Numbered from the stretch's first letter, positions 17,928 to 27,482 are shown. The stretch is 64,000 bases of DNA from VAZQ01 sp963841105 (GCA_963841105.1 CAWJCB010000030.1:186001-250000); one strand, 5' to 3'. The notes: generated from the sequence alone by a model not told the origin. Translations and numbers: made by a program.

Positions 17928-18149
17928 GCAATCACCTCGTTGGCGCGGGCGAGCAGCGACCCGCGCCACCGCATAGCCCCATCTGCCGGGCTGAAGCGAA
18001 CTACGGGCCGGCCTCTCGCGTACCGGCTCCTCGCATGCAATTGCCCTTGCTGTCCACTCGGGACTCAACGAGACTCATTGAACGGAGATAAACTGGCCAG
18101 GAGCAAGGCCCGGCTGCCTCGGCAAGCGGCTTGCTCAGGGAATGCAAGG

Positions 18150-21100
18150 ATGCTGCAGGTTTGGGTCGTCATCGCGGTTGCGCTCGGTTATCTGGGCCTG
18201 CTGTTCGTCATTGCGACTTACGGCGATGAGACCGGACAACTCGGACGAGGGAACCGCTGGCGTCGCTTCATCTACCCGCTCTCGCTTGCGATCTACTGCA
18301 CCTCCTGGACTTTCTTCGGTTCGGTCGGCCTCGCATCGCGCAGGGGATTTGATTTCCTCGCTATCTATGTTGGTCCGATCCTCGTCATTGGCCTTTGCTC
18401 GCCCCTGATCACGCGCATCGTGCGCCTTGCCAAAGCGCAAAACATCACCTCGATCGCTGACTTCATTGCAGCACGATACGGAAAAGCGCAGACCGTTGCA
18501 GCCGCGGTGGCTCTGATCGCGATCATCGGCACAATTCCCTATATCGCGCTGCAGCTCAAAGCGGTATCCGCCTCACTGACCACGATTCTCCTGGCGGCTG
18601 GCCCGGCCACGGAACCCATGCAACCCGTGTTGGGGGATATCGCCCTCTATGTGGCTATGGTCATGGCGATATTCGCGGTCCTGTTTGGTACGCGGCACAT
18701 CGATGCCACCGAGCACCAGAATGGCCTGATGCTCGCCATCGCGACGGAATCGCTGGTCAAGCTCATAGCCTTCCTCGCCGTCGGCGTGTTTGTGACGTTT
18801 TGGATGTTCGATGGGCCATTTGCGTTGTTCGCGCAGGCGCTGGACCGGCCGGAAAGCGCGAACGCCCTCATGCGCGAACCCGCCTCTGCCAACCTGACAG
18901 CGATGATACTGCTCTCAGTATTCGCGATCATTCTGCTGCCCCGCCAGTTCCACGTCACGGTGGTCGAGAACAACAATGAAAGCGAGATCAGGCGCGCGTC
19001 CTGGCTCTTTCCACTCTACCTCGTGCTGATCAATCTGTTCGTGGTGCCGATCGCGGTGGCCGGCCTGCTGACATTCACGGACGGCCAGGTTGATGGTGAC
19101 ATGTTCGTTCTGGCGCTCCCGCTCGCAGGGCGGTCGGAGCTGTTGACGGTCGCCGCTTTCGTCGGCGGGCTTTCTGCTGCAACCGCGATGGTGATCGTGG
19201 AATCGGTCGCACTCGCGATCATGGTGTCGAACGATATCGTGATGCCCTTCGTCCTGCAGCGGCGCGAGACCTTGATCAGCGGTCGCGAGAATGTCGGCGG
19301 ATTGCTGCTCACGGTACGTCGAATGGCGATCTTCGCCATTCTCTTTCTCGCATATGTCTATTACCGAGTCGCCGGCGACGCGCATCTGGCGTCGATCGGC
19401 TTGCTGTCCTTTGCCGCTGTTGCACAGCTTGCGCCCGCATTTTTCGGCGGACTGATCTGGCGCCGGGCCACCGCCCGCGGTGCGCTGGCGGGAATGACCA
19501 TCGGTATCGTTGTTTGGGCGTATACGCTGTTGCTGCCAGGCTTGGCTGAAGCCGGAATCATCGGCGATACGCTTCTCTCCCATGGGCCATGGGACATCGC
19601 TGCGCTCCGGCCGCAGGCTTTGTTTGGGCTTGATCTTTCGCCCCTTGCTCACGGGGTGGTCTGGACGCTTTCCCTAAACCTTCTCGCTTATGTTCTGTTC
19701 TCGTTGGGCGGCGCCCCCGCCGCGATCGAACGACTGCAAGCGGACCTGTTCGTTCCTTCGGCGCTCACGCCCATTCCTCCAAGCTTTCGTCTCTGGCGCT
19801 CCGCGGTGACGGTGGAGGAGCTGACCACGGCGGTTGCCCGTTATCTGGGAGAGGAGCGTACCCGCAATTCCTTCAGCAGCTACGCGTCGACACGCGGATT
19901 TGATATCGACCCGAAAGCGGGGGCGGACTTCCAGCTGCTGCGCTATGCAGAGCACCTTCTCGCCTCCGCGATCGGAGCGGCGTCGTCTCGGCTGGTGTTG
20001 TCGCTGCTCCTGCGCAAACGCACGGTTTCCACCAAGGCCGCTCTCAAGCTCCTCGACGATGCAAGCGCCGCAATCCACTACAACCGCGAAATTCTCCAGA
20101 CCGCGCTCGACCATGTGCGCCAGGGTATCGCGGTGTTCGACAAGGAGCTGCAGCTGGTGTGCTGGAATCGGCAGTTCGGCGAGCTCCTCGCACTGCCGAC
20201 GCAGTTGACCCGGGTAGGAACCCGTCTCGAGCAGATCATCCGATTTAACGCCGAGCGCAGCACACGCGAGCCGGCCGCCATCGACGCGGCGGTAGGCGAG
20301 CGCCTGCAGCGCTATACCGCGAATGACGAGCCGTTCCTTGAGCGACTCCCGGACCATGACCTGGTCATGGAGGTGCGTGCAAGCCCCATGCCTGACGAGG
20401 GCATCGTGACGACCTTTACTGACATCACGGCGATTGTGAAAACAGCGGAAGAGCTCGAGCGCGCCAACGAGTCGCTCGAGCTCAGGGTCACGGAGCGCAC
20501 GGAGGAGCTCACTCGGCTCAACCGTGAGCTGGAGCACGCAAAGGCTGAGGCGGAACAGGCCAATATTTCAAAGACTCGATTTCTTGCCGCCGCAAGTCAC
20601 GACATCCTCCAGCCCCTCAATGCAGCGCGCCTCTACGTCACCAGCCTGGTGGAGCGGCAGACCGCCGGCAGCGATGCCCAGCTGGTCGGCAACATCGACG
20701 CCTCGCTCGACGCAGTCGAGGAATATTTGGCGCCTTGCTCGATATTTCGCGGCTCGATAGCGGGGCAATGAAGCCCGAGATCGTCAGCTTTCGTGTCGAC
20801 GAGCTATTGCGCCAGTTGGAAGTGGAGTTTGCGCCGCTGGCGCAGGAAAAGGGACTGGGGCTCACATTCGCGCCCTGCTCACTCTCGGTTCGGTCCGACC
20901 GGCGGCTGCTGCGGCGCCTGTTGCAAAATCTGGTCTCGAACGCGATCAAATACACACCTAAAGGTCGCGTCCTCGTCGGTTGCCGCCGCCACCGGGAATG
21001 CCTGCGCATCGATGTCTTCGACACCGGCATCGGCATTCCGAGCTCAAAGAAGCGCGCTGTGTTCCAGGAATTTCACCGGCTCGATCAAGGCGCGAAGGTC

Positions 21101-21667
21101 GCCCGCGGCCTCGGGCTGGGACTATCCATCGTGGAACGGATCGCGCGCGTTCTCAACCACAAGCTCTCTCTTCTGTCGGTACCTGAACGAGGCTCGCAGT
21201 TTTCCGTGGAAGTGCCGGTTTCCACAGCGGCTCCTGTCAGTCATCCCCGTCACCAGGCGCGCGAATTCGATCACGTCCGGCTTTCAGGCGTGACCGTGCT
21301 GTGCCTCGACAACGACCTCGCCATTATCGACGGGATGGAATCGCTATTGGGCGGCTGGGGTTGCGCGGTCTTGAAGGCTCAGGATCTCCAAACCGCGCTG
21401 ACAGTCATTGCGCGGCATCCGGCAAAACCCGACGCCCTCCTGATCGATTACCACCTCGACGATAGCGACGGCATCGAGATCATTGGCCGATTGCGCCATC
21501 GGCTTGGCGCCGATCTCACCGCGATACTGATCACCGCGGACAGGAGCCCGCGGGTGCGCACCGATGCCCGTATCAACAATATCCACGTGCTCCACAAGCC
21601 GCTCAAGCCGGCCGCCCTGCGCGCGCTGCTCATGCAGCATTGCATCTTGCGCGTGGCCGCCGAGTAG
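18150..21667 (+). pseudogene. CrbS/MxtR-like symporter-PAS-histidine kinase-receiver hybrid, single frameshift
   Basis: Residues 1 to about 560 form an SLC5 (sodium/solute symporter-like) 13-helix domain (YCTSWTFFGSVGLASRRGFD, LPRQFHVTVVENN). It is followed by a STAC-like linker, a PAS domain (ALDHVRQGIAVFDKELQLVCWN), a coiled coil, and a kinase core with phospho-His in ASHDILQPLNAARL near residue 817. The N box (QNLVSNAIKYT), G boxes (DTGIGI, GLGLGLSIV) and a C-terminal receiver (LLIDYHLDDSDG, LHKPLKPAAL) follow. The frame breaks near 20722: adding one A to GAGGAATATTT restores EEIFGALLDISRLD and a 1172-residue protein. It is convergent with and touches the LuxR-type regulator. CrbS/MxtR proteins control acetate use (acs) in other bacteria; that role is inferred here. 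Confidence 0.85.
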
Positions 21668-22363
21668 TCATTGCGGCCACTGGCCCAGCTCGATCTTGGA
21701 CGCCGCGATTACCGCTTGGGTACGGCTCTCGACCCCGAGCTTCTGCAAGATCGCGGACACGTGCGCCTTCACCGTCGCCTCCGAGACGCCGAGCTCGTGG
21801 GCTATCTGCTTGTTCAGCAAACCTTCTGATAACATCATCAAGACTCGCACCTGCTGTGGCGTGAGCGAGGACAGTCGGGAGAGCAGGACGGCGGTCTGCG
21901 CGTCCACGGCGCCGCCGGACGAAACGTCAGGGGGAGTCCAGAGGTGACCTTGTAACACACTATCGATTGCTGTCCGCATGACCTCGACGCCGAGCGTCTT
22001 GGGGATGAAGCCGGAAGCGCCGAACTCCATGCAGCGGCGGACCACCGCCGGGTCATCATTGCCGGAAACGACGATGATGGGAACGCTCGGATATTGGCCG
22101 CGCAGGTACAAAAGGCCGGAGAAGCCGCGCACCCCCGGCATCGAGAGGTCGAGCAGGATCAGGTCAACTTCGGCGCCGCGATCCAAGAGCTTCGTGATCT
22201 CGTCGAAGCAGCCGGCTTCGGCAATTTCAGCTTCGTCAAACATGCCCGACAGGGCCTCGCGCAACGCGCCCCGAAAAAGCGGATGGTCATCGGCAATGAT
22301 GAGCCGGCTCAAACCCCTTAGCCGTTTCATCTCGGTACGGGCTGCTTCCATGCCTTGGAGCAT
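21668..22363 (-). CDS. CrbR/ErdR-like LuxR-type response regulator
   Basis: The protein has 231 residues. An N-terminal receiver (LIIADDHPLFRGALREAL, phospho-Asp in LILLDLSMPG, Lys in GFIPKTLG) is joined to a C-terminal LuxR helix-turn-helix (LTPQQVRVLMMLSEGLLNKQIA, VSEATVKAHVSAILQKLGV). Its stop codon abuts the stop of the convergent CrbS-like kinase (21667/21668), and this pairing is the one known for CrbS/CrbR and MxtR/ErdR, which switch on acetyl-CoA synthetase in Vibrio and Pseudomonas. Three in-frame ATGs exist near the start (22363, 22351, 22330); none has a clear ribosome-binding site, so the N-terminus is uncertain by about 11 residues. Confidence 0.85.
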   Translation of the reverse strand: MLQGMEAARTEMKRLRGLSRLIIADDHPLFRGALREALSGMFDEAEIAEAGCFDEITKLLDRGAEVDLILLDLSMPGVRGFSGLLYLRGQYPSVPIIVVSGNDDPAVVRRCMEFGASGFIPKTLGVEVMRTAIDSVLQGHLWTPPDVSSGGAVDAQTAVLLSRLSSLTPQQVRVLMMLSEGLLNKQIAHELGVSEATVKAHVSAILQKLGVESRTQAVIAASKIELGQWPQ

Positions 22364-22405
22364 ATCACCACGGGGGACACTCGTTCCTGCCGTACGTTAC
22401 TCGAC

Positions 22406-22870
22406 CTATGAGCGGCGGCTCCCGATGAACTGGAGCATGATTTCTCGCCGGTGCGGCCTGGCCCGATGCTCCGCTACATAAATGCCTTGCCACGTGCCCA
22501 GTGCGAGAGCACCCGCGCGCACCGGCACATGCAGCGAAACGCCGGTGAGCATCGTCTTCACGTGCGCAGGCATGTCGTCCCGACCCTCCGTATCGTGCAG
22601 CCAGCCGGCATCTTCTGGCGCAATTCGGGCGAGCGCTGTCGCAAGGTCAGCCCGCACCAGCGCATCCGCATTCTCCTGGACAACGAGCGAGGCTGACGTG
22701 TGCCGGATGAAAGCTACGAGAGTGCCGTCGTCAGCGTTAGCCTGCGCCAGAAAACGCGCGGCGTCACCCGTGATCTCGGTGAAGCTCTCGCCCCGCGTCG
22801 TCATCACGAGGGTGGCGGTCACGACGATCTCGGGCACAGTGCTGGTGATGCCGGTTAATTCGACGGTCAT
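22406..22870 (-). CDS. YjbQ family protein (UPF0047)
   Basis: The 154-residue protein contains the family landmarks TRGESFTEIT, GTLVAFIRHTSASLVVQENAD and the C-terminal HRARPHRREIMLQFIG, with the conserved His of IRHTSA. YjbQ proteins are small beta-fold trimers annotated as secondary thiamine-phosphate synthases; the physiological role is not settled. The first strand (IVVTATLVMTTRG) lies before the internal ATG, which supports the start at 22870, although its ribosome-binding site is weak. It follows the secreted coiled-coil gene by 34 bases on the same strand. Confidence 0.88.
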   Translation of the reverse strand: MTVELTGITSTVPEIVVTATLVMTTRGESFTEITGDAARFLAQANADDGTLVAFIRHTSASLVVQENADALVRADLATALARIAPEDAGWLHDTEGRDDMPAHVKTMLTGVSLHVPVRAGALALGTWQGIYVAEHRARPHRREIMLQFIGSRRS

Positions 22871-22904
22871 GATGGATGTGCGCCACCGATCGTGGAAACA
22901 AGCG

Positions 22905-23366
22905 TCAGCTTCTGTTCAGCATATCTTTCTGCAGAGTCACGATCATTTCCACAAAGCGCCGCCACACCTTTTCAATAAACGTCATCATCTTGTTGAGATC
23001 GGCGTCGCTCGGAACCTGCAAAGACGGCTGCTCCGGATTACGGACTGGGGGCTCAGGCTTCACCATCCCTGGCAAAGGCAGATTGCGTGCCAGGAGCTCC
23101 TTCTTCAGCGCCGCACTCTCCCCCTGCAGGCGCGCGATCTCCGCTTCGAGCGCAGACCGCTCATCGGGGGCCGCCTGGCACGCCCAGCCAGCCTCGCGCC
23201 GCGTGCACAGCGAGACTTGGCCGGTCCGCCCATCCAGGCGCAAATACCCCTCCTCCAATTTGTTGAACGTGTAGCGGCTGTCATTGATTTCGGCCGGAGT
23301 GCCCTGCGCCCGCGCCGCCGATCCGGCGAGCAGGGCCAGCGCCAGAACCGCAAGAGCCATGCGCAT
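22905..23366 (-). CDS. secreted coiled-coil hypothetical protein
   Basis: The frame extends further upstream, but the ATG at 23366 begins a clear signal peptide (MRMALAVLALALLAGSAARAQ) with AAGGAG about ten bases before it, giving 153 residues. After the signal come a small beta-like region with two cysteines (TGQVSLCTRREAGWACQA), a coiled coil (SALEAEIARLQGESAALKKE) and an amphipathic C-terminal helix (MMTFIEKVWRRFVEMIVTL). I do not recognise a named family. Its partner genes on the strand are the dehalogenase-like hydrolase upstream and YjbQ downstream. Confidence 0.7.
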   Translation of the reverse strand: MRMALAVLALALLAGSAARAQGTPAEINDSRYTFNKLEEGYLRLDGRTGQVSLCTRREAGWACQAAPDERSALEAEIARLQGESAALKKELLARNLPLPGMVKPEPPVRNPEQPSLQVPSDADLNKMMTFIEKVWRRFVEMIVTLQKDMLNRS

Positions 23367-23424
23367 GACGGTGCATCTCCTTCTTCCGGCGTCCCCGTTC
23401 AAAGCAGCGAGAGCGTCAATCATT

Positions 23425-24324
23425 CTACCGCAGCTCACCGCCGGAAAAGAAGTCGCGCAGCTCCCGATAGGTCTCCTCCGGCGCTTCGTCTGAAAGATAG
23501 TGCCCGCATGGGAGTGCCTTCCCGGCCACGATGTTCGACGCATAAAGCGGCCAAATCTGCATGGAGTCGTGATTGCGGCCAACCCCTCCGGTCGCCCCCC
23601 ACAGCAGCAGCAGCGGGCAGGCGATCTTGTGGCCGGCGGCGAAATCCTCCTCGTCCATTGCCAGATCAATGCCATGGGTCGCCCGATAATCCTCGCACAT
23701 GGCGTGGATGGTCGCGGGATTGCGGAAATAGCGCTTGTACTCGGCGAGAGCCGCTGGATCGAAGAAGCTCAATCCTTGCTTGGTCTTGGAAAGTTTTCTC
23801 TCAATGAAATAATCCGGGTCGGCCGCCATGAGCCGCTCGGGAAAATCGTAGGGCTGGATCATGAAAAACCAGTGCCACGAGAAAGTGGCCCACTGCCGCG
23901 ACACATTATTGAGCAGGTGGCGCTGCGGAATTATGTCGAGAATAGCTGCACGGACGACTTTGTCAGCGTGGTCGAGACACATGCGTTGGAGCACGCGAGC
24001 ACCCCGATCATGGCCGGCGGCGTAGAAGCGCTCATGACCGAGCGCCGCCATGACCTCAATCTGGTCCTGCGCCATGGCCCGAAAAGAGTAGCCGCTGTGG
24101 TCTTTTCCACCAGGCGGCTTTTCCGAATCGCCGTATCCGCGCAGATCGGTCGCGACCACGGTGAATTCACGGGCGAGCCGCGGCGCAATCTTCTGCCAGG
24201 AGAGGTGCGAGAATGGATTACCGTGCATGAGCAGCAGCGGCGGCCCGTTGCCTCCGTGCACCGCGACGATCCGGGCGCCGCTTGTCTTTATCTCACTTCG
24301 GGCAAAGCCTTCGAACACGGGCAC
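23425..24324 (-). CDS. alpha/beta hydrolase, haloacetate (fluoroacetate) dehalogenase-like
   Basis: The core reads LLMHGNPFSHLSW, then VATDLRGYGDS, then the nucleophile motif HDRGARVLQRMCLDHADK. This HDRGAR arrangement (Asp nucleophile followed by Arg), an HW pair in SWHWFFMIQP, the MCEDYRA motif with Tyr, and the late catalytic His in CGHYLSDEAPEE match fluoroacetate dehalogenases such as the Rhodopseudomonas enzyme, in which Asp, His-Trp and Tyr form the fluoride pocket. Epoxide hydrolases are the main alternative. Start is uncertain: TTG 24363, GTG 24324 and GTG 24318 are in frame and none has a good ribosome-binding site; I list 24324 (299 residues). Confidence 0.82.
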   Translation of the reverse strand: MPVFEGFARSEIKTSGARIVAVHGGNGPPLLLMHGNPFSHLSWQKIAPRLAREFTVVATDLRGYGDSEKPPGGKDHSGYSFRAMAQDQIEVMAALGHERFYAAGHDRGARVLQRMCLDHADKVVRAAILDIIPQRHLLNNVSRQWATFSWHWFFMIQPYDFPERLMAADPDYFIERKLSKTKQGLSFFDPAALAEYKRYFRNPATIHAMCEDYRATHGIDLAMDEEDFAAGHKIACPLLLLWGATGGVGRNHDSMQIWPLYASNIVAGKALPCGHYLSDEAPEETYRELRDFFSGGELR

Positions 24325-24400
24325 CTGCAACGCGCGACTTGGGTGGGCCGTCTCGCAGCGCAACGCAACTCATCGGGCGGCTTCACCTCGCCTCCTCGCG

Positions 24401-25795
24401 TCAGTGCGTCAGCACAATGAACTCCGTTCCTCGCCCGGTTTCGCGGCCAAGCCCGTCGTCGGCAATGACCAATGAGGAGCCCGGCATCAAGAGCTCGCTG
24501 ATGCGCTCGACGGCTTCCTTCGGCATCTGGATGCGATCGAGTGCCTCGGCCGCGGTCGATGGAGCCTTAGTGGGGATGACGGGCATTGGTGCCGGCTGCC
24601 TTCCCCTTTGGCGGCTCATCCTGCGGTAATCGACATGGATCGACCCGTCAGTCGGGATCGTCATGAGATTCCAACGCATGCCGCTGCCATCTTCGCTCGG
24701 CCCCATCGCGGTGAACACGTGCAGACCTAGCGGCTGATCCGGGTCGTCAATCAGGACCGGCATGTCGAACATGGGCGCCATGCCCTGCCGCACGAAGATC
24801 TTCTTTTCCTTGCGGCTCACAAATACCGCGACTTGTCCCGTGCGCTTCATCGGTTGATCAGCGGTTTTTCCCCGCGGTGCAAAGGGCTTAGGCGGATCGA
24901 TCACGGCATCAGGCTTGGCGAGATCGTCCGACACCGGCGCGACGAACTGAGCCGCGGCAGGAGCGACATCCGGGACCTGCGCCGGCTCGCGACCCGCCGG
25001 AACTTCAACGGATTTGCGCATCTCCTGTGCGGGCTCAACCGCATCCATTTGCGACGGCGACGCTTGCGCGAGCAGAATGCGCTCCAGGCCGGCACGGCCA
25101 TCGGTGGCGCTGTTCATGGCAATTCTCGCTTCCGGAGGCTTCGGCTTGGGCGCGAACAGCTTCGGGTGAGCAAAATCGGCCGGCGTTATTTCATGGCGCG
25201 AGACGATAAAGCGCACGCCCAGTTTGGTAACCGGCCACAGCCTCTGCGCAAAATCGTGCGAGGTCCGGATGCATCCGTGCGACGCCGGATGGCCCGGCAG
25301 GACCCCCTCGTGCAAGGCTACGCCCGACCACGTGATGCGCTGCATGAAAGGCATTGGCGCGCCGCTGTAGATGTTTGAATGGTGGTAGCGGTCCTTCTCG
25401 ATAATGCTGAAGACGCCCGTGGGCGTCGAATGACCGGGCATGCCGGTCGAAACCGGTCCTTGGGCAACCCGCACGCCATTGCTATAGAGCGTGACTTTCT
25501 GGGTGCTGATATTGACGGCAAGCTGCAACGGGCCCTTGGGCATATCGCCGAACCCAGGAGGCTCCTTGCGAGGTTCCGACCTTTCCCGATGGCTAGGGGA
25601 GGCGTGGCGGATGCGACGGCTGGTGTAACCGCCATACCAGCCGCTGTATGACGATGCATATGGGAACCGACGCGGATAATAGGCATCCGCCGGGCTTGCA
25701 AGACCGGCAACGAAAGCCACCGCCAAGCTCGAAATCAGCGCCGCGCGCAGACCGGAAAGCCGTGCGCGTTCAGCCGCAGGGTTCCTCCCCAGCAT
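24401..25795 (-). CDS. L,D-transpeptidase (YkuD) with long C-terminal extension
   Basis: Counting from the ATG at 25795, a hydrophobic signal segment (AALISSLAVAFVAGLASPADA) is followed by a Tyr/Arg-rich linker. A YkuD domain comes next (LAVNISTQKVTLYSNG, STGMPGHSTPTGVFSI) with catalytic His162 (VALHEG) and SHGCIRTS (Cys175). The remaining 280 residues contain a Pro/Ala-rich linker and a second domain (VAVFVSRKEKKIFVRQGMAPMF) that looks like a degenerate YkuD fold without Cys. This architecture is common in rhizobia. The frame is open to a TTG at 25852 and a GTG at 25828. The enzyme should crosslink peptidoglycan in the periplasm. Confidence 0.88.
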   Translation of the reverse strand: MLGRNPAAERARLSGLRAALISSLAVAFVAGLASPADAYYPRRFPYASSYSGWYGGYTSRRIRHASPSHRERSEPRKEPPGFGDMPKGPLQLAVNISTQKVTLYSNGVRVAQGPVSTGMPGHSTPTGVFSIIEKDRYHHSNIYSGAPMPFMQRITWSGVALHEGVLPGHPASHGCIRTSHDFAQRLWPVTKLGVRFIVSRHEITPADFAHPKLFAPKPKPPEARIAMNSATDGRAGLERILLAQASPSQMDAVEPAQEMRKSVEVPAGREPAQVPDVAPAAAQFVAPVSDDLAKPDAVIDPPKPFAPRGKTADQPMKRTGQVAVFVSRKEKKIFVRQGMAPMFDMPVLIDDPDQPLGLHVFTAMGPSEDGSGMRWNLMTIPTDGSIHVDYRRMSRQRGRQPAPMPVIPTKAPSTAAEALDRIQMPKEAVERISELLMPGSSLVIADDGLGRETGRGTEFIVLTH

Positions 25796-26284
25796 TCTCC
25801 CCAAAACAGCCCCCAAGACACCCTCCACCCTTCGACCCTGAAATCTTGTCAAAAACTCTTGCCCGCCCCGCGGTCACCGTCGCGAGCTCCGAGTGCCTTT
25901 TCCATGAACTCCGTGAGCCACTCGTATCGCAAGGGGCATTTGATTCCTCTTCCAGAATATCCGTCCTGCTTGCGTAAAGTCGATTCCTTCGCGCGTCCGG
26001 CAGCGCTGCATGCTGAGGTGATTCGGTAAACAAATCTGCGCGTATGGCTCAGACCATGCGAGCAATTTATCTCGTTGAATTCACAAGATAAATCAGAGAT
26101 GCGGGCGTTGTCTCTGGGAGGCTTTTAGGGCCCGTGCCGGCGCGGCCCGGCGGTTTCCGAGAGGATTGATTTCTCGCGCGATGAGGCTTTCCAGCAACGG
26201 TCCGGGACGAATGGATATCTCGCTGGCGAGACGGCGCCGAGAAGTAGGGATTGAGACAGAGCCGTGCGGCTCTGCACGGCATCT
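25796..26284. other. intergenic between divergent genes
   Basis: The 490 bases between the transpeptidase and the DUF1328 gene hold no convincing ORF. A small stem-loop (ATTTATCT and AGATAAAT arms around 26070-26097) is visible. An EcfG-type promoter for DUF1328 begins at 26285. The left part presumably holds the transpeptidase promoter. Confidence 0.45.
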
Positions 26285-26309
26285 GGAACCCTTTCGGCTT
26301 TATGACGTT
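26285..26309 (+). promoter_or_regulatory. EcfG (sigma-EcfG) type promoter of the DUF1328 gene
   Basis: GGAAC at 26285-26289 and GTT at 26307-26309 are separated by 17 bases, the published spacing for EcfG-family general stress promoters in alphaproteobacteria. It lies 30 bases before the DUF1328 ATG, and the ecfG gene itself is the next gene on the map. Confidence 0.8.
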
Positions 26310-26339
26310 TGCACCTACAAACAATCGAGGAGCATTGCC

Positions 26340-26519
26340 ATGCTTGGCTGGGCGCTCACCTTTCTGGTTGTGGCTTTGATCGCGGCCGTGCTCGGGTTTG
26401 GCGGTATCGCCGGATTCGCGGTCGAGATTGCAAAAATCATCTTTTTCGTCGCAATCATTCTTTTCGTCATCTCCGCGATCTTTGGGTTCATGCGCGGCCG
26501 TTCACCAACCATTCCTTGA
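26340..26519 (+). CDS. DUF1328 small membrane protein
   Basis: The 59-residue protein is two transmembrane helices (LGWALTFLVVALIAAVLGF and IAKIIFFVAIILFVISAIF) joined by GGIAGFAVE, a textbook DUF1328/YtjA protein. GAGGAG lies seven bases before the ATG. These proteins are stress-induced in many bacteria and of unknown biochemical role. The EcfG-type promoter 30 bases upstream puts it in the general stress regulon; that regulation is inferred from sequence. Confidence 0.92.
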   Translation: MLGWALTFLVVALIAAVLGFGGIAGFAVEIAKIIFFVAIILFVISAIFGFMRGRSPTIP

Positions 26520-26528
26520 CACAAGGCG

Positions 26529-27080
26529 TCAGCCACCTCTGCCTGCCGAAAGAATTGCTCGCGTGGCGTGATCCGGACCAAAATCGTCAGCACCATTTAT
26601 TGACAGCAACTCGGAAAGCCGCGTACGGGCGCGGTTGACTTGACTCTTGATGGTGCCGACGGCGCAATCGCAAATTGCAGCCGCCTCTTCGTACGAGAAG
26701 CCTGACGCGCCCACCAGGATAAGCGCCTCGCGCTGGTCGGGCGGCAGTTTCGCTAGCGCAACACGAAATTCCTCAAACTCGACTCGGCCATGTTGCTCCG
26801 GATGCGATTTGAGCGTCTCGGCGTAGCTGCCGTCGGTGTCCTCGACCTCACGCCTTCGTTTGCGATACTCCGATCGAAACAGGTTGCGCAAAATGGTGAA
26901 CAACCAGGCCGACATGTTTGTCCCGGGCTGGAATGAATTGATGTTGGCCATTGCTCGCAGCAGCGTTTCCTGGACAAGATCGTCGGCCCGATCCACATTG
27001 CCGCACAAGGATATCGCGAATGCGCGCAGGCTGGGCACGGCTGCCAGCATCGCATCGCGTACAGAGGGTCGCATTGTCAT
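26529..27080 (-). CDS. ecfG: EcfG-type RNA polymerase sigma factor (general stress response)
   Basis: The 183-residue ECF sigma factor has region 2 (LRAFAISLCGNVDRADDLVQE, then PGTNMSAWLFTILRNLFRSEYRK) and region 4 (ALAKLPPDQREALILVGASG, YEEAAAICDCAVGTIKSQVNRAR). The C-terminal end and the company of nepR and phyR identify the EcfG group. It directs transcription from GGAAC-N17-GTT promoters, three of which are present in this locus. AAGGGA lies about nine bases before the ATG. It is 54 bases downstream of nepR and probably co-transcribed. NepR should hold it inactive in unstressed cells. Confidence 0.93.
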   Translation of the reverse strand: MTMRPSVRDAMLAAVPSLRAFAISLCGNVDRADDLVQETLLRAMANINSFQPGTNMSAWLFTILRNLFRSEYRKRRREVEDTDGSYAETLKSHPEQHGRVEFEEFRVALAKLPPDQREALILVGASGFSYEEAAAICDCAVGTIKSQVNRARTRLSELLSINGADDFGPDHATRAILSAGRGG

Positions 27081-27134
27081 CAGTTTGATCCCTTGGTGCC
27101 GGGCGGGTGCAAAGGCTTGGCTTCCATAAGGTGA

Positions 27135-27482
27135 TCAGAGTTCTGAGTTCTGCCCGTCAGCCCTTCGGTGGGCCGCTTCGTCATGCCTGCTCTCTTCATG
27201 CGACAAGGCAGCGCCAGCCTTGCCCCCCTCCGCGGAGTCGAGCTTGTCCAACAGGTCCCGAAATCGATCGGGCACACCTTGGCGAATGACATCGTCGTAA
27301 GCGCGCTGAAGAATGTCGCCCAGCCGGCGTTGATCATCCCGACTGAGCCGTCCTCCAGCTTTCTTTATGTGGGCGTCCGTCTGCATTGCGGCCTCTGCCC
27401 TTGGCGCCGCATGTTCCGGCGCGAGATGTGATTGAGATTTCCGCCCCGTCAAGCCCGAGCTAAGTGGCTTCGATTCCTTCAT
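27135..27482 (-). CDS. nepR: NepR anti-sigma factor
   Basis: The diagnostic NepR segment LGDILQRAYDDVIRQGVPDRFRDLLDKLD is present (two helices that bind either EcfG or PhyR). The ATG at 27482 has GAGG just before it, giving 115 residues, longer than most NepR proteins (about 60-70). The extra length lies in a basic N-terminal tail and in a charged, His-rich C-terminal tail after the core. It sits between the divergent phyR and ecfG, the classical arrangement. An EcfG-type promoter begins 58 bases upstream of the ATG, so the inhibitor is under control of its own sigma factor. Confidence 0.9.
   Translation of the reverse strand: MKESKPLSSGLTGRKSQSHLAPEHAAPRAEAAMQTDAHIKKAGGRLSRDDQRRLGDILQRAYDDVIRQGVPDRFRDLLDKLDSAEGGKAGAALSHEESRHDEAAHRRADGQNSEL

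Noticed and set aside
17601..18149. Long open frame upstream of the CrbS-like start
   Set aside because: The 183 codons before the ATG at 18150 overlap the divergent ABC_sub_bind gene and its ribosome-binding site; the symporter-like domain begins at 18150.
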